The notes: generated from the letters alone by a model not told the origin. Shown: positions 35,041 through 43,951, counted from the first letter of the stretch. The stretch is 64,000 nucleotides of DNA from VHCN01 sp964589935 (GCA_964589935.1 CAZPVD010000005.1:1-64000), one strand, 5' to 3'. Program-made: numbers and translations.

Positions 35041-36327
35041 ATGCGACACGCGCCGATTGACCCGCAATTGTTCGTCGAGAACCGCCGCCGCCTCGCCGCG
35101 CTGATGCGGCGCAACGCGGTCGCGGTCGTGAATGCCAACGACGTGCTGCCCACAAATGCCGATGGCTCGCTGCCGTTGCAGCCGAACTCGGATTTGTTCT
35201 ACCTCAGCGGCATCGAGCAGGAGGAGAGCGTGCTCGTGCTCGCGCCGGACGCCTTCGACCCGAAGCTGCGCGAGGTGCTCTTCCTGCGTGAGCCGAACGA
35301 ACTGCTCAAGACGTGGGAGGGCCACAAGCACTCGAAGGACGAGGCGCAAAAAATCTCCGGCATCAAGACGGTGAAGTGGCTCGGTGAATTTCGCGCCGTG
35401 TTCCGCCAGCTCGTCTGCGACGCGGAGCACGTGTATCTGAACAGCAACGAGCACAAGCGCGCCGTGGCCGAGGTCGAGACGCGCGACGAGCGTTTCGTGC
35501 GCGAGTGCCAGCGGCAGTTTCCACTGCATCAATATCACCGGCTCGCGCGGCTGCTGCACTCGATCCGGGTTGTGAAATCCGCGAGCGAAATCAAACTGCT
35601 CAAGCAGGCCATCGCCATCACGGACGCGGGCTTCCGCCGCGTGCTGAAGTTCACCAAGCCCGGCGTGAACGAGTGCGAGGTCGAGGCGGAGTTCGCGCAT
35701 GAATTCATCCGGCGGCGCGGCAGGTTCGCCTACAATCCCATCATCGCGAGCGGCGCGAATGCGTGCGTGCTGCACTACAACCAAAACGACCAGCCGTGCA
35801 AAAAGGGCGACCTGCTGCTGCTCGACGTGGCGGCGAGCTACGCGAATTACAACGCGGACCTCACGCGCACGATTCCCGTCAGCGGAAAATTCTCCAGACG
35901 GCAGCGGCAGATTTACAACGCGGTGCTGCGGGTGATGCGCGCGGGCATCGCCGGCGCGACCGCAGGCAAGCTGCATCGCGACTGGCAAAAGGAATCGCAG
36001 GCGCTGATGACGGAGGAATTGCTCGCACTCGGCCTTCTTACGAAGTCCGACATCAAAAAGCAGACCGACGACACGCCCGCGTGTCGCAAGTATTTCATGC
36101 ACGGCCTTGGGCATCCGCTCGGGCTGGACGTGCATGACGTGGGCTTTACCACGCAGCCGTTCGCGCCCGGCTGGGTGCTCACGATCGAGCCGGGCATTTA
36201 CATCCCGGACGAAGGTTTTGGCGTGCGGCTGGAGAACGACATCCTCGTCACGGAGAACGGTCCGGCGGATTTGATGGCGCACATTCCGATTGAGGCCGAT
36301 GAAATTGAGGAGCTGATGAACCGATGA
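35041..36327 (+). CDS. Xaa-Pro aminopeptidase (M24B)
   Basis: Pita-bread-fold metallopeptidase that removes an N-terminal residue next to proline. The N-terminal PepP-like domain (LQPNSDLFYLSGIEQEESVLVL) precedes the catalytic domain. Metal ligands lie in LLLLDVAASYANYNADLTRT (two Asp), MHGLGHPLGLDVHD (His), TIEPGIYI (Glu) and RLENDILVT (Glu). It has no signal peptide, so it probably acts in the cytoplasm. The 428 residues match the family. The 3' end overlaps the next gene by ATGA. Position after putA suits recycling of proline from peptides. Confidence 0.93.
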   Translation: MRHAPIDPQLFVENRRRLAALMRRNAVAVVNANDVLPTNADGSLPLQPNSDLFYLSGIEQEESVLVLAPDAFDPKLREVLFLREPNELLKTWEGHKHSKDEAQKISGIKTVKWLGEFRAVFRQLVCDAEHVYLNSNEHKRAVAEVETRDERFVRECQRQFPLHQYHRLARLLHSIRVVKSASEIKLLKQAIAITDAGFRRVLKFTKPGVNECEVEAEFAHEFIRRRGRFAYNPIIASGANACVLHYNQNDQPCKKGDLLLLDVAASYANYNADLTRTIPVSGKFSRRQRQIYNAVLRVMRAGIAGATAGKLHRDWQKESQALMTEELLALGLLTKSDIKKQTDDTPACRKYFMHGLGHPLGLDVHDVGFTTQPFAPGWVLTIEPGIYIPDEGFGVRLENDILVTENGPADLMAHIPIEADEIEELMNR

Positions 36328-37472
36328 AAACTTTTTCCATCGCACTTGCACTCGCCGCGCTGGCCGCGGGCGCCTTTGCGCAAACAGAAAAACTTTCACC
36401 TCCGCCGAGCGAACTTGTTGCGTCGTGGAAGCTCTCGCCGGTTTACACAAAGCATCTGAGTGTCGAGGGTTTTCCCGTTCTCGCGTCGGCGAAGGTTTCT
36501 GATTACGCGGTCGCCGAGGCGGCGTATCTCATCCGCAAAATGATCGGGCATCGGCCGGACATTTTGCACGCGCTGGCGACGAACCACGTGCGCTTCGTCG
36601 TGATGGCCGCGGGCGAGATGACGACCGACGTGCCGGAGCACAGCGACTTGACGCCGAAAAATTACTGGAACCGCCGCGCGCGCGGACTCGGCGCGACGCG
36701 GGCGCGGCCCGCGGTGAGTTGCGGCGAGGAGAATTTGCTGTGCTTGCCCGGCGATCCCTACGCGGCGGAGAACATTTTGGTCCACGAATTTTCCCACGCG
36801 ATTCACGAGATGGGCCTGAGTGTCGTGGATCCGACGTTCGACAAGCGATTGCAGGCGGCCTACGACAACGCGAAGGCGAAGGGACTTTGGAAGGGCACCT
36901 ACGCGATGCAGAACCGCATGGAGTATTGGGCCGAGGCCGCGCAGTCGTGGTTCGACTGCAACCGCGTGAATGACCGCGAGCACGGGCCGATTGACACGCG
37001 CGACAAACTCAAGCCCTACGACCCGGAGATGGCGAAGCTGCTCACGGAAGTGTTTGGAGACGACGAGTGGCGTTACCAGCGTCCGCCGAAACGGCCCGAG
37101 GCGGAGCGCGCGCACCTCGCGGGCTTTGACGTGGCGAAGTCGGGCAAGTTTGCGTGGCCGAAGGAAGCGGCGGCGCTGGAAAATCAGGGCGAATTGCTCG
37201 TGTTGCTGGAGCCGGGCAAAGCGCCGTCCGCAACGCCGCGCGGCGGCAGCGGCAAGGAGACGAGCATCAACTTCGTGAACAAGCGCGCCAAAGAAGTCTC
37301 GCTGGACTGGATTGATTTCGACGGCAAGCGGAAGCATTACACCAACGTGCGTCCCGGTCTGACGCATTTGCAGAACACGCATCCGGGCCACGTCTGGATC
37401 GTGAGTGAAGGTGAAACAATTCTTGGCGCCGTTGTTGCAGCAGACGCGGCGGGCCGCGTGGAGATCAAGTGA
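36324..37472 (+). CDS. secreted HExxH metalloprotein with C-terminal VHL-like domain
   Basis: A 382-residue secreted protein (signal MKTFSIALALAALAAGAFA). A gluzincin-type motif HEFSH at residues 154-158 with IHEMG just after marks a probable peptidase core, and MEYWAEAAQSWF may carry the third ligand. Residues about 312-380 match the von Hippel-Lindau beta domain by pattern: INFVNKRAKEVSLDW, DFDGKRKHY, RPGLTHLQNTHPGHVW. In bacteria this small beta sandwich is found on some secreted proteins and may bind protein or carbohydrate. It overlaps the aminopeptidase gene by four bases, so it belongs to the same transcription unit. Confidence 0.75.
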   Translation: MKTFSIALALAALAAGAFAQTEKLSPPPSELVASWKLSPVYTKHLSVEGFPVLASAKVSDYAVAEAAYLIRKMIGHRPDILHALATNHVRFVVMAAGEMTTDVPEHSDLTPKNYWNRRARGLGATRARPAVSCGEENLLCLPGDPYAAENILVHEFSHAIHEMGLSVVDPTFDKRLQAAYDNAKAKGLWKGTYAMQNRMEYWAEAAQSWFDCNRVNDREHGPIDTRDKLKPYDPEMAKLLTEVFGDDEWRYQRPPKRPEAERAHLAGFDVAKSGKFAWPKEAAALENQGELLVLLEPGKAPSATPRGGSGKETSINFVNKRAKEVSLDWIDFDGKRKHYTNVRPGLTHLQNTHPGHVWIVSEGETILGAVVAADAAGRVEIK

Positions 37473-37490
37473 CGCGGATTTTTTGCGGTG

Positions 37491-37964
37491 TCACTTTGCC
37501 GGAGCAGCGCCGCCTGGTTTTTGTTTTTTCCACGGCATGTCGGGGAATTTTTCCGGCAGCTTGATTGCCGTCGGTTTGGGCTGGGCCATTTGCAATTCAG
37601 GATCGCCGGGCTGCTGCGCGGCGTTCGGGTCGGGCGCGGCCATGTTGCCCTTCCACGAGGCGATGCGCGCCTGCAGGCCGTGATGCTCGGCGGTTTTTTT
37701 GTCGCCGGACTTCATGTAGAAGAGCGAGAGGTTGGTGTGGACGAGTTGCTCGTTTGGCTTGAGCTTCTCGGCCTTGTGCCCCTCGGCGATGGCAGTGACG
37801 AAGTCGCCTTTGCGATAAAACGCCATGCCGAGCGCGAGCTGCGCGTCAAAGTGCGCCGGGTCATCCGCGAGGATGGCGCGCAACGTTTCAATGCACGCGT
37901 CGTAATCGCCCGTGCTGAACGCGAACATCGCGTCATCAAACTTGGCCTGAAGGTCGTCTGACAT
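37491..37964 (-). CDS. TPR-repeat protein
   Basis: A 157-residue protein with about three tetratricopeptide repeats (FDDAMFAFSTGDYDACIETL, AQLALGMAFYRKGDFVTAI, VHTNLSLFYMKSGDKKTA) and a Pro/Lys-rich C-terminal tail. It has no signal peptide. The ATG at 37964 was preferred to one at 37973 because it directly precedes the first helix. TPR units are protein-binding scaffolds; no partner is evident. It is convergent with the VHL-domain gene 18 bp away and divergent from korAB. Confidence 0.8.
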   Translation of the reverse strand: MSDDLQAKFDDAMFAFSTGDYDACIETLRAILADDPAHFDAQLALGMAFYRKGDFVTAIAEGHKAEKLKPNEQLVHTNLSLFYMKSGDKKTAEHHGLQARIASWKGNMAAPDPNAAQQPGDPELQMAQPKPTAIKLPEKFPDMPWKKQKPGGAAPAK

Positions 37965-38117
37965 TCGTGGCAAGCTACAGCGCGCTGCGACTCACCGGCA
38001 AGCAGGAGAGTTTCGGGATTCGCGGTCACGAGTCGTGTGGCATAGCCAAGAAGCCCACTTAAATTACAGAGGCTTTGCATGAATGCATCTAATTCGCGCG
38101 GTAGCGTGTGGTTTTGG

Positions 38118-38137
38118 AAAAGTTGACCTGAACTTTT
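38118..38137. promoter_or_regulatory. perfect inverted repeat upstream of korAB (site 1)
   Basis: AAAAGTT and AACTTTT arms, 7 bp perfect, around the 6-base spacer GACCTG. It sits about 40 bases upstream of the korAB -35 box, in an AT-richer stretch, and may bind a dimeric regulator. Confidence 0.45.
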
Positions 38138-38146
38138 AACACGTTG

Positions 38147-38166
38147 AAGCACAGTCTGTTGTGCTT
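38147..38166. promoter_or_regulatory. perfect inverted repeat upstream of korAB (site 2)
   Basis: AAGCACA and TGTGCTT arms, 7 bp perfect, around the 6-base spacer GTCTGT. Same arm and spacer lengths as site 1, ending 12 bases before the -35 box of the korAB promoter. A candidate activator site. Confidence 0.5.
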
Positions 38167-38178
38167 GTGTCTAAACAT

Positions 38179-38206
38179 TTGACACACCGGGGCAGGATGC
38201 TAACGT
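38179..38206 (+). promoter_or_regulatory. sigma70-type promoter of korAB
   Basis: TTGACA (38179-38184), a 16-base spacer and TAACGT (38201-38206). The -35 box is a perfect consensus. Transcription would start near 38213, upstream of both possible korA starts. Confidence 0.55.
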
Positions 38207-38293
38207 GGCTTTGCAAGTCGAGGCGCTCCGCCTGTGAATTCTTCGCAGGCAGTGTCGTCTCAAACGAGCCAGTTTGTTTTTGATTTCGACCAC

Positions 38294-40117
38294 ATGAGCG
38301 AATCCACAACCACGGCGGCCGCCACCGGAGGCCAGCCCAATGTTTCCAAAATCTCCGAGGCGGTCATCCGCATCGCCGGCAATTCACAGGACGGCATCCA
38401 AGCCATCGGCGGCTTCCTCGCGCGTCTCGCCGGGCGCAGCGAGCAGGAAGTGATGACCTTCATGACGATTCCCGCGACGATTTCCGGCGGGCCGTCCATT
38501 TTCCAAGTGCGCATCGGCAACGGCGAGGTGCTTAGCTCCGGTGACGAGGCGGACGTGCTGCTCGCCTTCTACCAGCATTCTTACGAAGACCACATCAAGT
38601 CAGTGAAGAAAGGCGGCATCGTGCTGTTCGATTCCGACCACGTCGAGGCCAAGCCCGAGTGGGAGAAGGAATATCACCACATCGGCGTGCCGATTTCCGG
38701 CCTCACCGTCGAGGCCATCGGCGGCACGGCGAAGGACAAGGGCAAAAATATTTTTGCGCTCGGTCTGATTGCGAAGATGTTCGACCTGAACGTGCCGAAG
38801 CTGGAAAAGCTCGTGACCGAGCGTTTCACCGGCAAGGACCAGAGCATCGTTCAGAACGCGCTCACGGCATTCCACGCGGGCTACGCGCACTCGCTTGGGA
38901 ACGTCATTGAGATCTTCCAGTTCAAGGAGGGCGAGAAAAAAGGCGGGCATCAGATTGTGATGAACGGCAACGAAGCCGTCGGCTACGGCCTCATCGCGGC
39001 GGGCGTGCGTTTTGGCGCGGGCTATCCCATCACGCCGTGGTCGGACATCATGGAACTGCTCCGCCGCGAGCTGCCGAAATACGGCGGCACGTTTGTGCAG
39101 TGCGAGGACGAGATCGCGTCGATCTCGATGGCCATTGGCGCGAGTTTCGGCGGGCGCGTGGCGGTGACGGGTTCGAGCGGGCCGGGCATCTCGCTCAAGA
39201 CCGAGGCGCTCGGCTGGGCCGTGATGGCCGAGGTGCCGCTGGTCATCATTGACGTGCAGCGCGGCGGGCCTTCGACCGGCATGCCGACGAATGTCGAGCA
39301 GAGCGACCTGAACATCGCGTGTTTCGGCGGCCACGGCGACAGCCCGCGCGTCGTCATCGCGCCGGCGAACGTCGAGGACTGCTTCTACATGGCCATCGAG
39401 GCAGTGAACATCGCGCGCAAGTATTCGGTGCCGGTGATTTTTCTTACTGACCAAGGCATCGCCACACGCATTGAGGCGTTTGAGGAGCCGAACCTGGAAA
39501 AAGTTTGCCAGGACATCTCGCCGGACTTCACGCCCGTCGCGGATCACAAGCCTTACGATTTGAACGCCCCCGACGGCGTGACGCGCCATGTCGCGCCTGG
39601 CACGCGCATCGCGAGCGGCAAATATCCCATTGCGACCGGCCTTGAACATGACGAATACGGCCACCCCACAGGTTCGCCGAAACTGCACATGGCGATGAAC
39701 GCCAAGCGCCGCAACAAGCTGCGCAAGCTCGCCGCAGAACTCCCCGTGCCGCAGACCTACGGGCCGCCCGAAGGCAACATCCTGCTTGTGGGTTGGGGCA
39801 GCACGCAGGGGCCGTTGCGCGAGGCCGTGAGCCGCGCGCGTGCCGCAGGCGACAGCGTGTCCGCGCTGCACATCAAATATCTCAACCCGCTGCCGAACAA
39901 TCTCGACACCATCTTTGCCGGCTTCAACCACGTCTTTGTTGTCGAGCTGAACGACGAGGGCGTTTACGGCTACGGCCAGCTCGCGGGCCTGCTGCGCGCG
40001 CGCTACTGCGACCCGAAGATTCAAGGCATCACCAAGACCGACGGCCTGACGTGGAAAGTGCGCGAAATTCTGGAGCGGGCAAAAGACAACGTGGCCACCG
40101 GCTTGCGCAAGCTGTAA
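38294..40117 (+). CDS. korA: 2-oxoacid:ferredoxin oxidoreductase, fused gamma-alpha subunit
   Basis: One half of a CoA-acylating 2-oxoacid:ferredoxin (or flavodoxin) oxidoreductase, probably 2-oxoglutarate. Residues about 15-190 are the gamma domain (AVIRIAGNSQDGIQAIGGFLA, TFMTIPATISGGPSIFQVRI). The alpha, pyrimidine-binding domain follows (GNEAVGYGLIAAGVRFGAGYPITPWSDIME, QCEDEIASISMAIGAS, TGSSGPGISLKTEA, DVQRGGPSTGMPT). The start ATG at 38294 gives MSESTTTAAAT; a GTG at 38234 would add 20 residues. The beta subunit gene follows 42 bp downstream. It may provide reduced ferredoxin and close a ferredoxin-linked TCA cycle. Confidence 0.92.
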   Translation: MSESTTTAAATGGQPNVSKISEAVIRIAGNSQDGIQAIGGFLARLAGRSEQEVMTFMTIPATISGGPSIFQVRIGNGEVLSSGDEADVLLAFYQHSYEDHIKSVKKGGIVLFDSDHVEAKPEWEKEYHHIGVPISGLTVEAIGGTAKDKGKNIFALGLIAKMFDLNVPKLEKLVTERFTGKDQSIVQNALTAFHAGYAHSLGNVIEIFQFKEGEKKGGHQIVMNGNEAVGYGLIAAGVRFGAGYPITPWSDIMELLRRELPKYGGTFVQCEDEIASISMAIGASFGGRVAVTGSSGPGISLKTEALGWAVMAEVPLVIIDVQRGGPSTGMPTNVEQSDLNIACFGGHGDSPRVVIAPANVEDCFYMAIEAVNIARKYSVPVIFLTDQGIATRIEAFEEPNLEKVCQDISPDFTPVADHKPYDLNAPDGVTRHVAPGTRIASGKYPIATGLEHDEYGHPTGSPKLHMAMNAKRRNKLRKLAAELPVPQTYGPPEGNILLVGWGSTQGPLREAVSRARAAGDSVSALHIKYLNPLPNNLDTIFAGFNHVFVVELNDEGVYGYGQLAGLLRARYCDPKIQGITKTDGLTWKVREILERAKDNVATGLRKL

Positions 40118-40159
40118 CAACCTTCAACTCCAAACACCAATTACTCCGAACTTTCTGAA

Positions 40160-41119
40160 ATGAGCACTGTCGCCGTCCCTTTTGAAACGCTTCCCCGCAC
40201 CGGCGTGGCCGCCACGCTGCCAACACCGCCGCCCGTGCCCGACAGCGAGCGCAAGCCGCTCACGAAAAAGGAAATCGCCGCCGATCACCCGACGTGGTGC
40301 CCCGGCTGCGGTGACTTCTCCGTCCTCGCGCTCTACTTCAAGCTCATCGAACGCCGCAAACTGCATCACGAAAAGGTCATGACCGTGGCCGGCATCGGCT
40401 GCTCCAGCCGCTTCCCGTATTTCGTGCAGGGCCACGGCGCGCACTTCATTCACGGCCGCGCGCTGCCGTTTGCCAGTGGCATTTCCATTTCGCGGCCCGA
40501 CCTTCATGTGTTCGTTTTCGGCGGTGACGGCGACGCCTTCAGCATCGGCGGCAACCACTTCAACCACACCGCGCGCAAGAACATCAAGATGACCTACGTC
40601 GTCATGGACAACTGGGTCTATGGCCTGACCAAGAAACAGACCTCGCCCACCTCGCCTCTCGGCTTCAAGAGCAAGACCGACGCGTGGGGCGCGGTGGACC
40701 AGCCCATCAACCCGATGAAACAGGCCATCAGCGCCGGCGCCACGTTCGTCGCGCGCACCACCCACACGAATCCGAACCACGTTTTGCAGATGATGGAAGC
40801 CGCGATGGACCACGACGGCTTCGGCTTCATCGAATGCCTCAGCGAGTGCGTCGAGTTTTACGAGGGCGCGTTCGACGCGAGCAACCCGCGCAAGGGCGGC
40901 GTGTTCAACACCGTGCCCGCCGACCACGACGTGACCGACGAGACCGCGGCCTACAAGCTCGCCGGCTCGCCGTTCCCCGGCCACTTCGGCATTTTCTACA
41001 AGGCAAGCCGCCCGACGAAGAACACCCTCGAGGCCGGCATCAACGCGAAGGCGCGCGAGAAGCTCGCCGGCGTCAAGGACTGGCAGATTCTCCAGAAAAA
41101 CTTTGAACGGATGAAGTAA
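40160..41119 (+). CDS. korB: 2-oxoacid:ferredoxin oxidoreductase, beta subunit
   Basis: Thiamine-diphosphate-binding subunit. The motif WCPGCGDFSVL near residue 45 and the TPP/Mg motif GGDGDAFSIGGNHFNHTARKN near 115 are intact; cysteines in CPGC and GIGCSSR resemble cluster-ligating positions. The 319 residues match KorB. The N-terminal Pro/Thr-rich extension of about 30 residues is unremarkable. It is co-transcribed with korA. The choice of 2-oxoglutarate over pyruvate is based on overall similarity and remains an inference. Confidence 0.92.
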   Translation: MSTVAVPFETLPRTGVAATLPTPPPVPDSERKPLTKKEIAADHPTWCPGCGDFSVLALYFKLIERRKLHHEKVMTVAGIGCSSRFPYFVQGHGAHFIHGRALPFASGISISRPDLHVFVFGGDGDAFSIGGNHFNHTARKNIKMTYVVMDNWVYGLTKKQTSPTSPLGFKSKTDAWGAVDQPINPMKQAISAGATFVARTTHTNPNHVLQMMEAAMDHDGFGFIECLSECVEFYEGAFDASNPRKGGVFNTVPADHDVTDETAAYKLAGSPFPGHFGIFYKASRPTKNTLEAGINAKAREKLAGVKDWQILQKNFERMK

Positions 41120-41158
41120 AGCGGGCCGGTGCTGCGAGCAATCGGGCTTGCGTGCCGC

Positions 41159-41878
41159 TCACTTTTTCAGCAGCGCTTTCAAACGCGGCTCCGCGTCCGG
41201 CAGACTTTTCAAGACGAGTTCGGCCATTGCCTTCGCGCCTTTCTCCGAGAAGTGCGTGCGATCGGTGGCGCTGCAACTCAAATCCGCGCTTCCCTCGTCA
41301 CCGAGTTTTTCAAACAGCTCGCCGCTCGCGGCATGCAAGTCCACCAGCGCGGCCTGCTTCTCCTTCGCGACGGTTTTCATCGCGTCCGCGTAGGGCAGGA
41401 GTTCCTGCGTCACCTTTCCCTTCTCATCGAAGCGCCGCCGGTGCATCGGCGTGACGAGCACGGGCACCGCGCCGGCCGCGCGCGCCTCGTCCACGTAACG
41501 GCGGAGGAAGTCGCGGTAATCGGTCGCGGCGTCGGTGGCTTCGGGCCGGTCCTTCGCGTGCGAATCGTTGTGGCCGAATTGAATCAGGACGAAGTCGGGT
41601 TTCTTCTCCAGCGTCTTCGCCCACAGGCCCTCCTTGATGAACGTCTTCGTGCTGCGGCCGCTCTTGGCGAGGTTGATGATGCGGACGTGCTCCTGAAATG
41701 CCGGCGCGAGGAAGTGTCCCCAGCCGCGGATGTTCGATGCTTCGGGATATTCGCACACCGTGGAATCACCGATGACGGCGATGCGGACTTCAGCTTTCGC
41801 GTCGGCGGCGCGGACAACTTCAATTGAGCCGAATAGCGCGAGGAAGATTGCAGCGGAGAGGAAAATGCGTCGTTGCAT
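41159..41878 (-). CDS. secreted SGNH hydrolase, rhamnogalacturonan acetylesterase-like
   Basis: SGNH/GDSL esterase with signal peptide (MQRRIFLSAAIFLALFGS, VRA-AD). The catalytic Ser is at residue 39 in AVIGDSTVCEY; the oxyanion Gly lies in NLAKSGRST and the Asn in QFGHNDSH. The Asp-His dyad lies in TDRTHFSEKG. These blocks match the rhamnogalacturonan acetylesterase (CE12-like) group, which deacetylates pectic glycans. It follows a glycosyltransferase gene by 9 bp on the same strand, which may be coincidental operon packing. Confidence 0.88.
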   Translation of the reverse strand: MQRRIFLSAAIFLALFGSIEVVRAADAKAEVRIAVIGDSTVCEYPEASNIRGWGHFLAPAFQEHVRIINLAKSGRSTKTFIKEGLWAKTLEKKPDFVLIQFGHNDSHAKDRPEATDAATDYRDFLRRYVDEARAAGAVPVLVTPMHRRRFDEKGKVTQELLPYADAMKTVAKEKQAALVDLHAASGELFEKLGDEGSADLSCSATDRTHFSEKGAKAMAELVLKSLPDAEPRLKALLKK

Positions 41879-41887
41879 GGCGCGAGG

Positions 41888-43030
41888 TTACACGAGCGTC
41901 TTCAGCAACTCCATCACGGCGCTGCCGTTCGCGCGCCAGTTGAGGCGCGTCTGGTATTCGCTGAAGGCCGAGTGCGCGAGCATTTCGTAAGCGCTGAAGT
42001 CGCGGAACAACCGCAGCACATAGGCCGCCCACTCGCTTGCTGGAAGGTTCAGCGCAAACGTGCGTCCGTTCAGCCCGTCGCGGATGATCGTGGGGATGCC
42101 GCCGACGTTTGTCGCGAGGCTCGGCACGCCGTAGGAACTCGCCTCGCAGAACACGAGGCCGAACGCCTCCGCGCGCGATGGCACGATGAGGAAGTGCGAC
42201 TCGCCGAGCAGCGCGTCGAACTGCCGCCTGCCTTCCTCGGTGCCCTTGTTGATGAAGCCTGCGGACTTCACGAACGGCGGCAGCGCGCGTCCGTCGGGCG
42301 GCGCGGAGCCAACGAGTGTGAGCGTCGTTTTCAGTCCGGCCTTGTTTAGTTCTTCCGCGACGGCGATGGCGTGGTCGCCGCCCTTGCGTTCCCAGATGCG
42401 GCCGATGAAGAGCAGGCGGCACTCGTTGCGCGGCCGCGCCGCGACGAGTTTGTCAATGTCCTCCGCGGTTCGCTCGCAGAGGATGTTCGCGCCGAACGGG
42501 ATGACCTTCACCTTCTTCGGGTCCGCGCCGTAGGTGTGCAGCGCGTCGTGCGCGGCCCAGTCGGACGTGTAGATGGCGAGCGCGCAGCGTTCGAGCGCGC
42601 GGCGCTCCATCGCGTGTCCGTTGCGGATGGTCGAGCGCGCGAGATTGCAGAAGTAGGGATAGAAATCGAGCATCCCCGCGAAGTTCGAGTCCGTCCAATA
42701 CACGACCGGGAGCTGCGGCTCGTAATCGGCGAGCAGTTCCGTGTGCGTGCAGACGATGACCTGCGCGCCGGAACGCGCGACCTTCTCCGTCACCTGCCGC
42801 GCGTAATCGCGCGTGACGCTCGGCTCGCGTTCCTCGAAGAAATTCCGCCGCAGCACGCGCGTGTAAAACTTGCGCTTCATCCGCAGCGTGAAGCTCTCCA
42901 GCGTCGTGAGCGGGCCGATGTTGATGAGTTCGCCGCCCGCCTGCTGGAGCGACTGGCCGATGAAGTAGTTCAGGCCCGACCAGGTCTTGATGTCGTTCGC
43001 GTCGCGCTGGGTGACGTAGGCGATCTTCAT
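41888..43030 (-). CDS. family 4 glycosyltransferase
   Basis: GT-B fold glycosyltransferase of 380 residues. The N-terminal KIAYVTQRDANDIKTWSGLNYFI has a diverged acceptor loop. The donor half has ECRLLFIGRIWERKGGDHAI, the LTLVGSAPPD segment, and E-x7-E in PSRAEAFGLVFCEASSYGVPS. It starts 3 bp after the methyltransferase stop, so the two form an operon, consistent with assembly of a methylated surface glycan. Donor sugar unknown. It is separate from the 8-10 kb exopolysaccharide locus. Confidence 0.88.
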   Translation of the reverse strand: MKIAYVTQRDANDIKTWSGLNYFIGQSLQQAGGELINIGPLTTLESFTLRMKRKFYTRVLRRNFFEEREPSVTRDYARQVTEKVARSGAQVIVCTHTELLADYEPQLPVVYWTDSNFAGMLDFYPYFCNLARSTIRNGHAMERRALERCALAIYTSDWAAHDALHTYGADPKKVKVIPFGANILCERTAEDIDKLVAARPRNECRLLFIGRIWERKGGDHAIAVAEELNKAGLKTTLTLVGSAPPDGRALPPFVKSAGFINKGTEEGRRQFDALLGESHFLIVPSRAEAFGLVFCEASSYGVPSLATNVGGIPTIIRDGLNGRTFALNLPASEWAAYVLRLFRDFSAYEMLAHSAFSEYQTRLNWRANGSAVMELLKTLV

Positions 43031-43033
43031 CGC

Positions 43034-43855
43034 TCACTTGCGCACGAGCATCGTCACGCTCACGTAGAGGCGGCGGCTGAGGGCCTTGCGAATCTTGTAG
43101 GGGAAGAAGCCAAACACCCACTCGACCGCGTAGGTGAGGAAGTTCACCGTCCACGAATAGCGCGGCTTGCCCTTGCGATACACGAACCAGCCCGAGAACC
43201 CGATGCGGTCGAGCAGCCGGCTCATTTCGCAGAACGTCCACTCCTGGAAGTGAAACCCCGTCGGCGTCTCGCTGAACCACACCGAGATGTCGTGCGGCCC
43301 CGTGTAACGGTGCGGCGTGTCGAAGATATAGGCGCCGCCCGGCTTGAGGATGCGCTTCACCATCTGGAAATGCGCGTCCACGTCCTCCGGGTGCAGGTGT
43401 TCGAGGAACTGGTAGCTGAACACCATGTCCACCGAATTGTCCGGCACGTCGAGGTTGTAGCCGTCGTAGCAGACGAGCTGGAAGTTCTCCGGCCCCTTCA
43501 CCTTGCCGCCCGTCTGGTCGGAGATGTCCACGCCGATGACCTTCTCGACGTGCTTGCACACCTCCCACGCGAGGTGGCAGTCGCCGGGGGCGAATTCGAG
43601 GAACGTCTTCACGCCGCCGAGCTGGCCGCGCAGCAGCTTGAAGCGCGACTCGGTGGCCTTGCGGTCGGCCTCCTCGGTGTCGCGGCGCAGCAGGCGCGGA
43701 TGGTCCGGCACGCGCGTGAAAAGCTCGCCGTAGAGCGTGGCGAAGAGCTTCGTGCGCTCGGCGCGGTTGGACTTGAGGAGCCGCTCGCGCAGCTCGTGCT
43801 CCACCTCGAAGTGGTGGCGTTTCTGTTCGAGCGTGCGCGGGTCTTTTTCTTCCAT
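43034..43855 (-). CDS. SAM-dependent methyltransferase
   Basis: Class I methyltransferase of 273 residues. The SAM-binding loop is TFLEFAPGDCHLAWEV, and VIGVDISDQ, DNSVDMVFSYQFLEHLHPEDV and LKPGGAYIFDTPHRYTGP follow in the normal order. A predicted helical N-terminus (about 60 residues) and a basic, aromatic C-terminus (WVFGFFPYKIRKALSRR) suggest membrane association. The ATG at 43855 was chosen over an upstream in-frame start at 43909. It heads an operon with a glycosyltransferase. Substrate unknown, probably a glycan. Confidence 0.85.
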   Translation of the reverse strand: MEEKDPRTLEQKRHHFEVEHELRERLLKSNRAERTKLFATLYGELFTRVPDHPRLLRRDTEEADRKATESRFKLLRGQLGGVKTFLEFAPGDCHLAWEVCKHVEKVIGVDISDQTGGKVKGPENFQLVCYDGYNLDVPDNSVDMVFSYQFLEHLHPEDVDAHFQMVKRILKPGGAYIFDTPHRYTGPHDISVWFSETPTGFHFQEWTFCEMSRLLDRIGFSGWFVYRKGKPRYSWTVNFLTYAVEWVFGFFPYKIRKALSRRLYVSVTMLVRK

Positions 43856-43951
43856 GCAGCGGTGGCGGGAACTATCCGTGGCGCGGGCGCACGCGGCAAG
43901 GCAATTCAACCGGCGCGGCGCGAAGCCGGGGAAATGCAGCCTGCCTGGATA

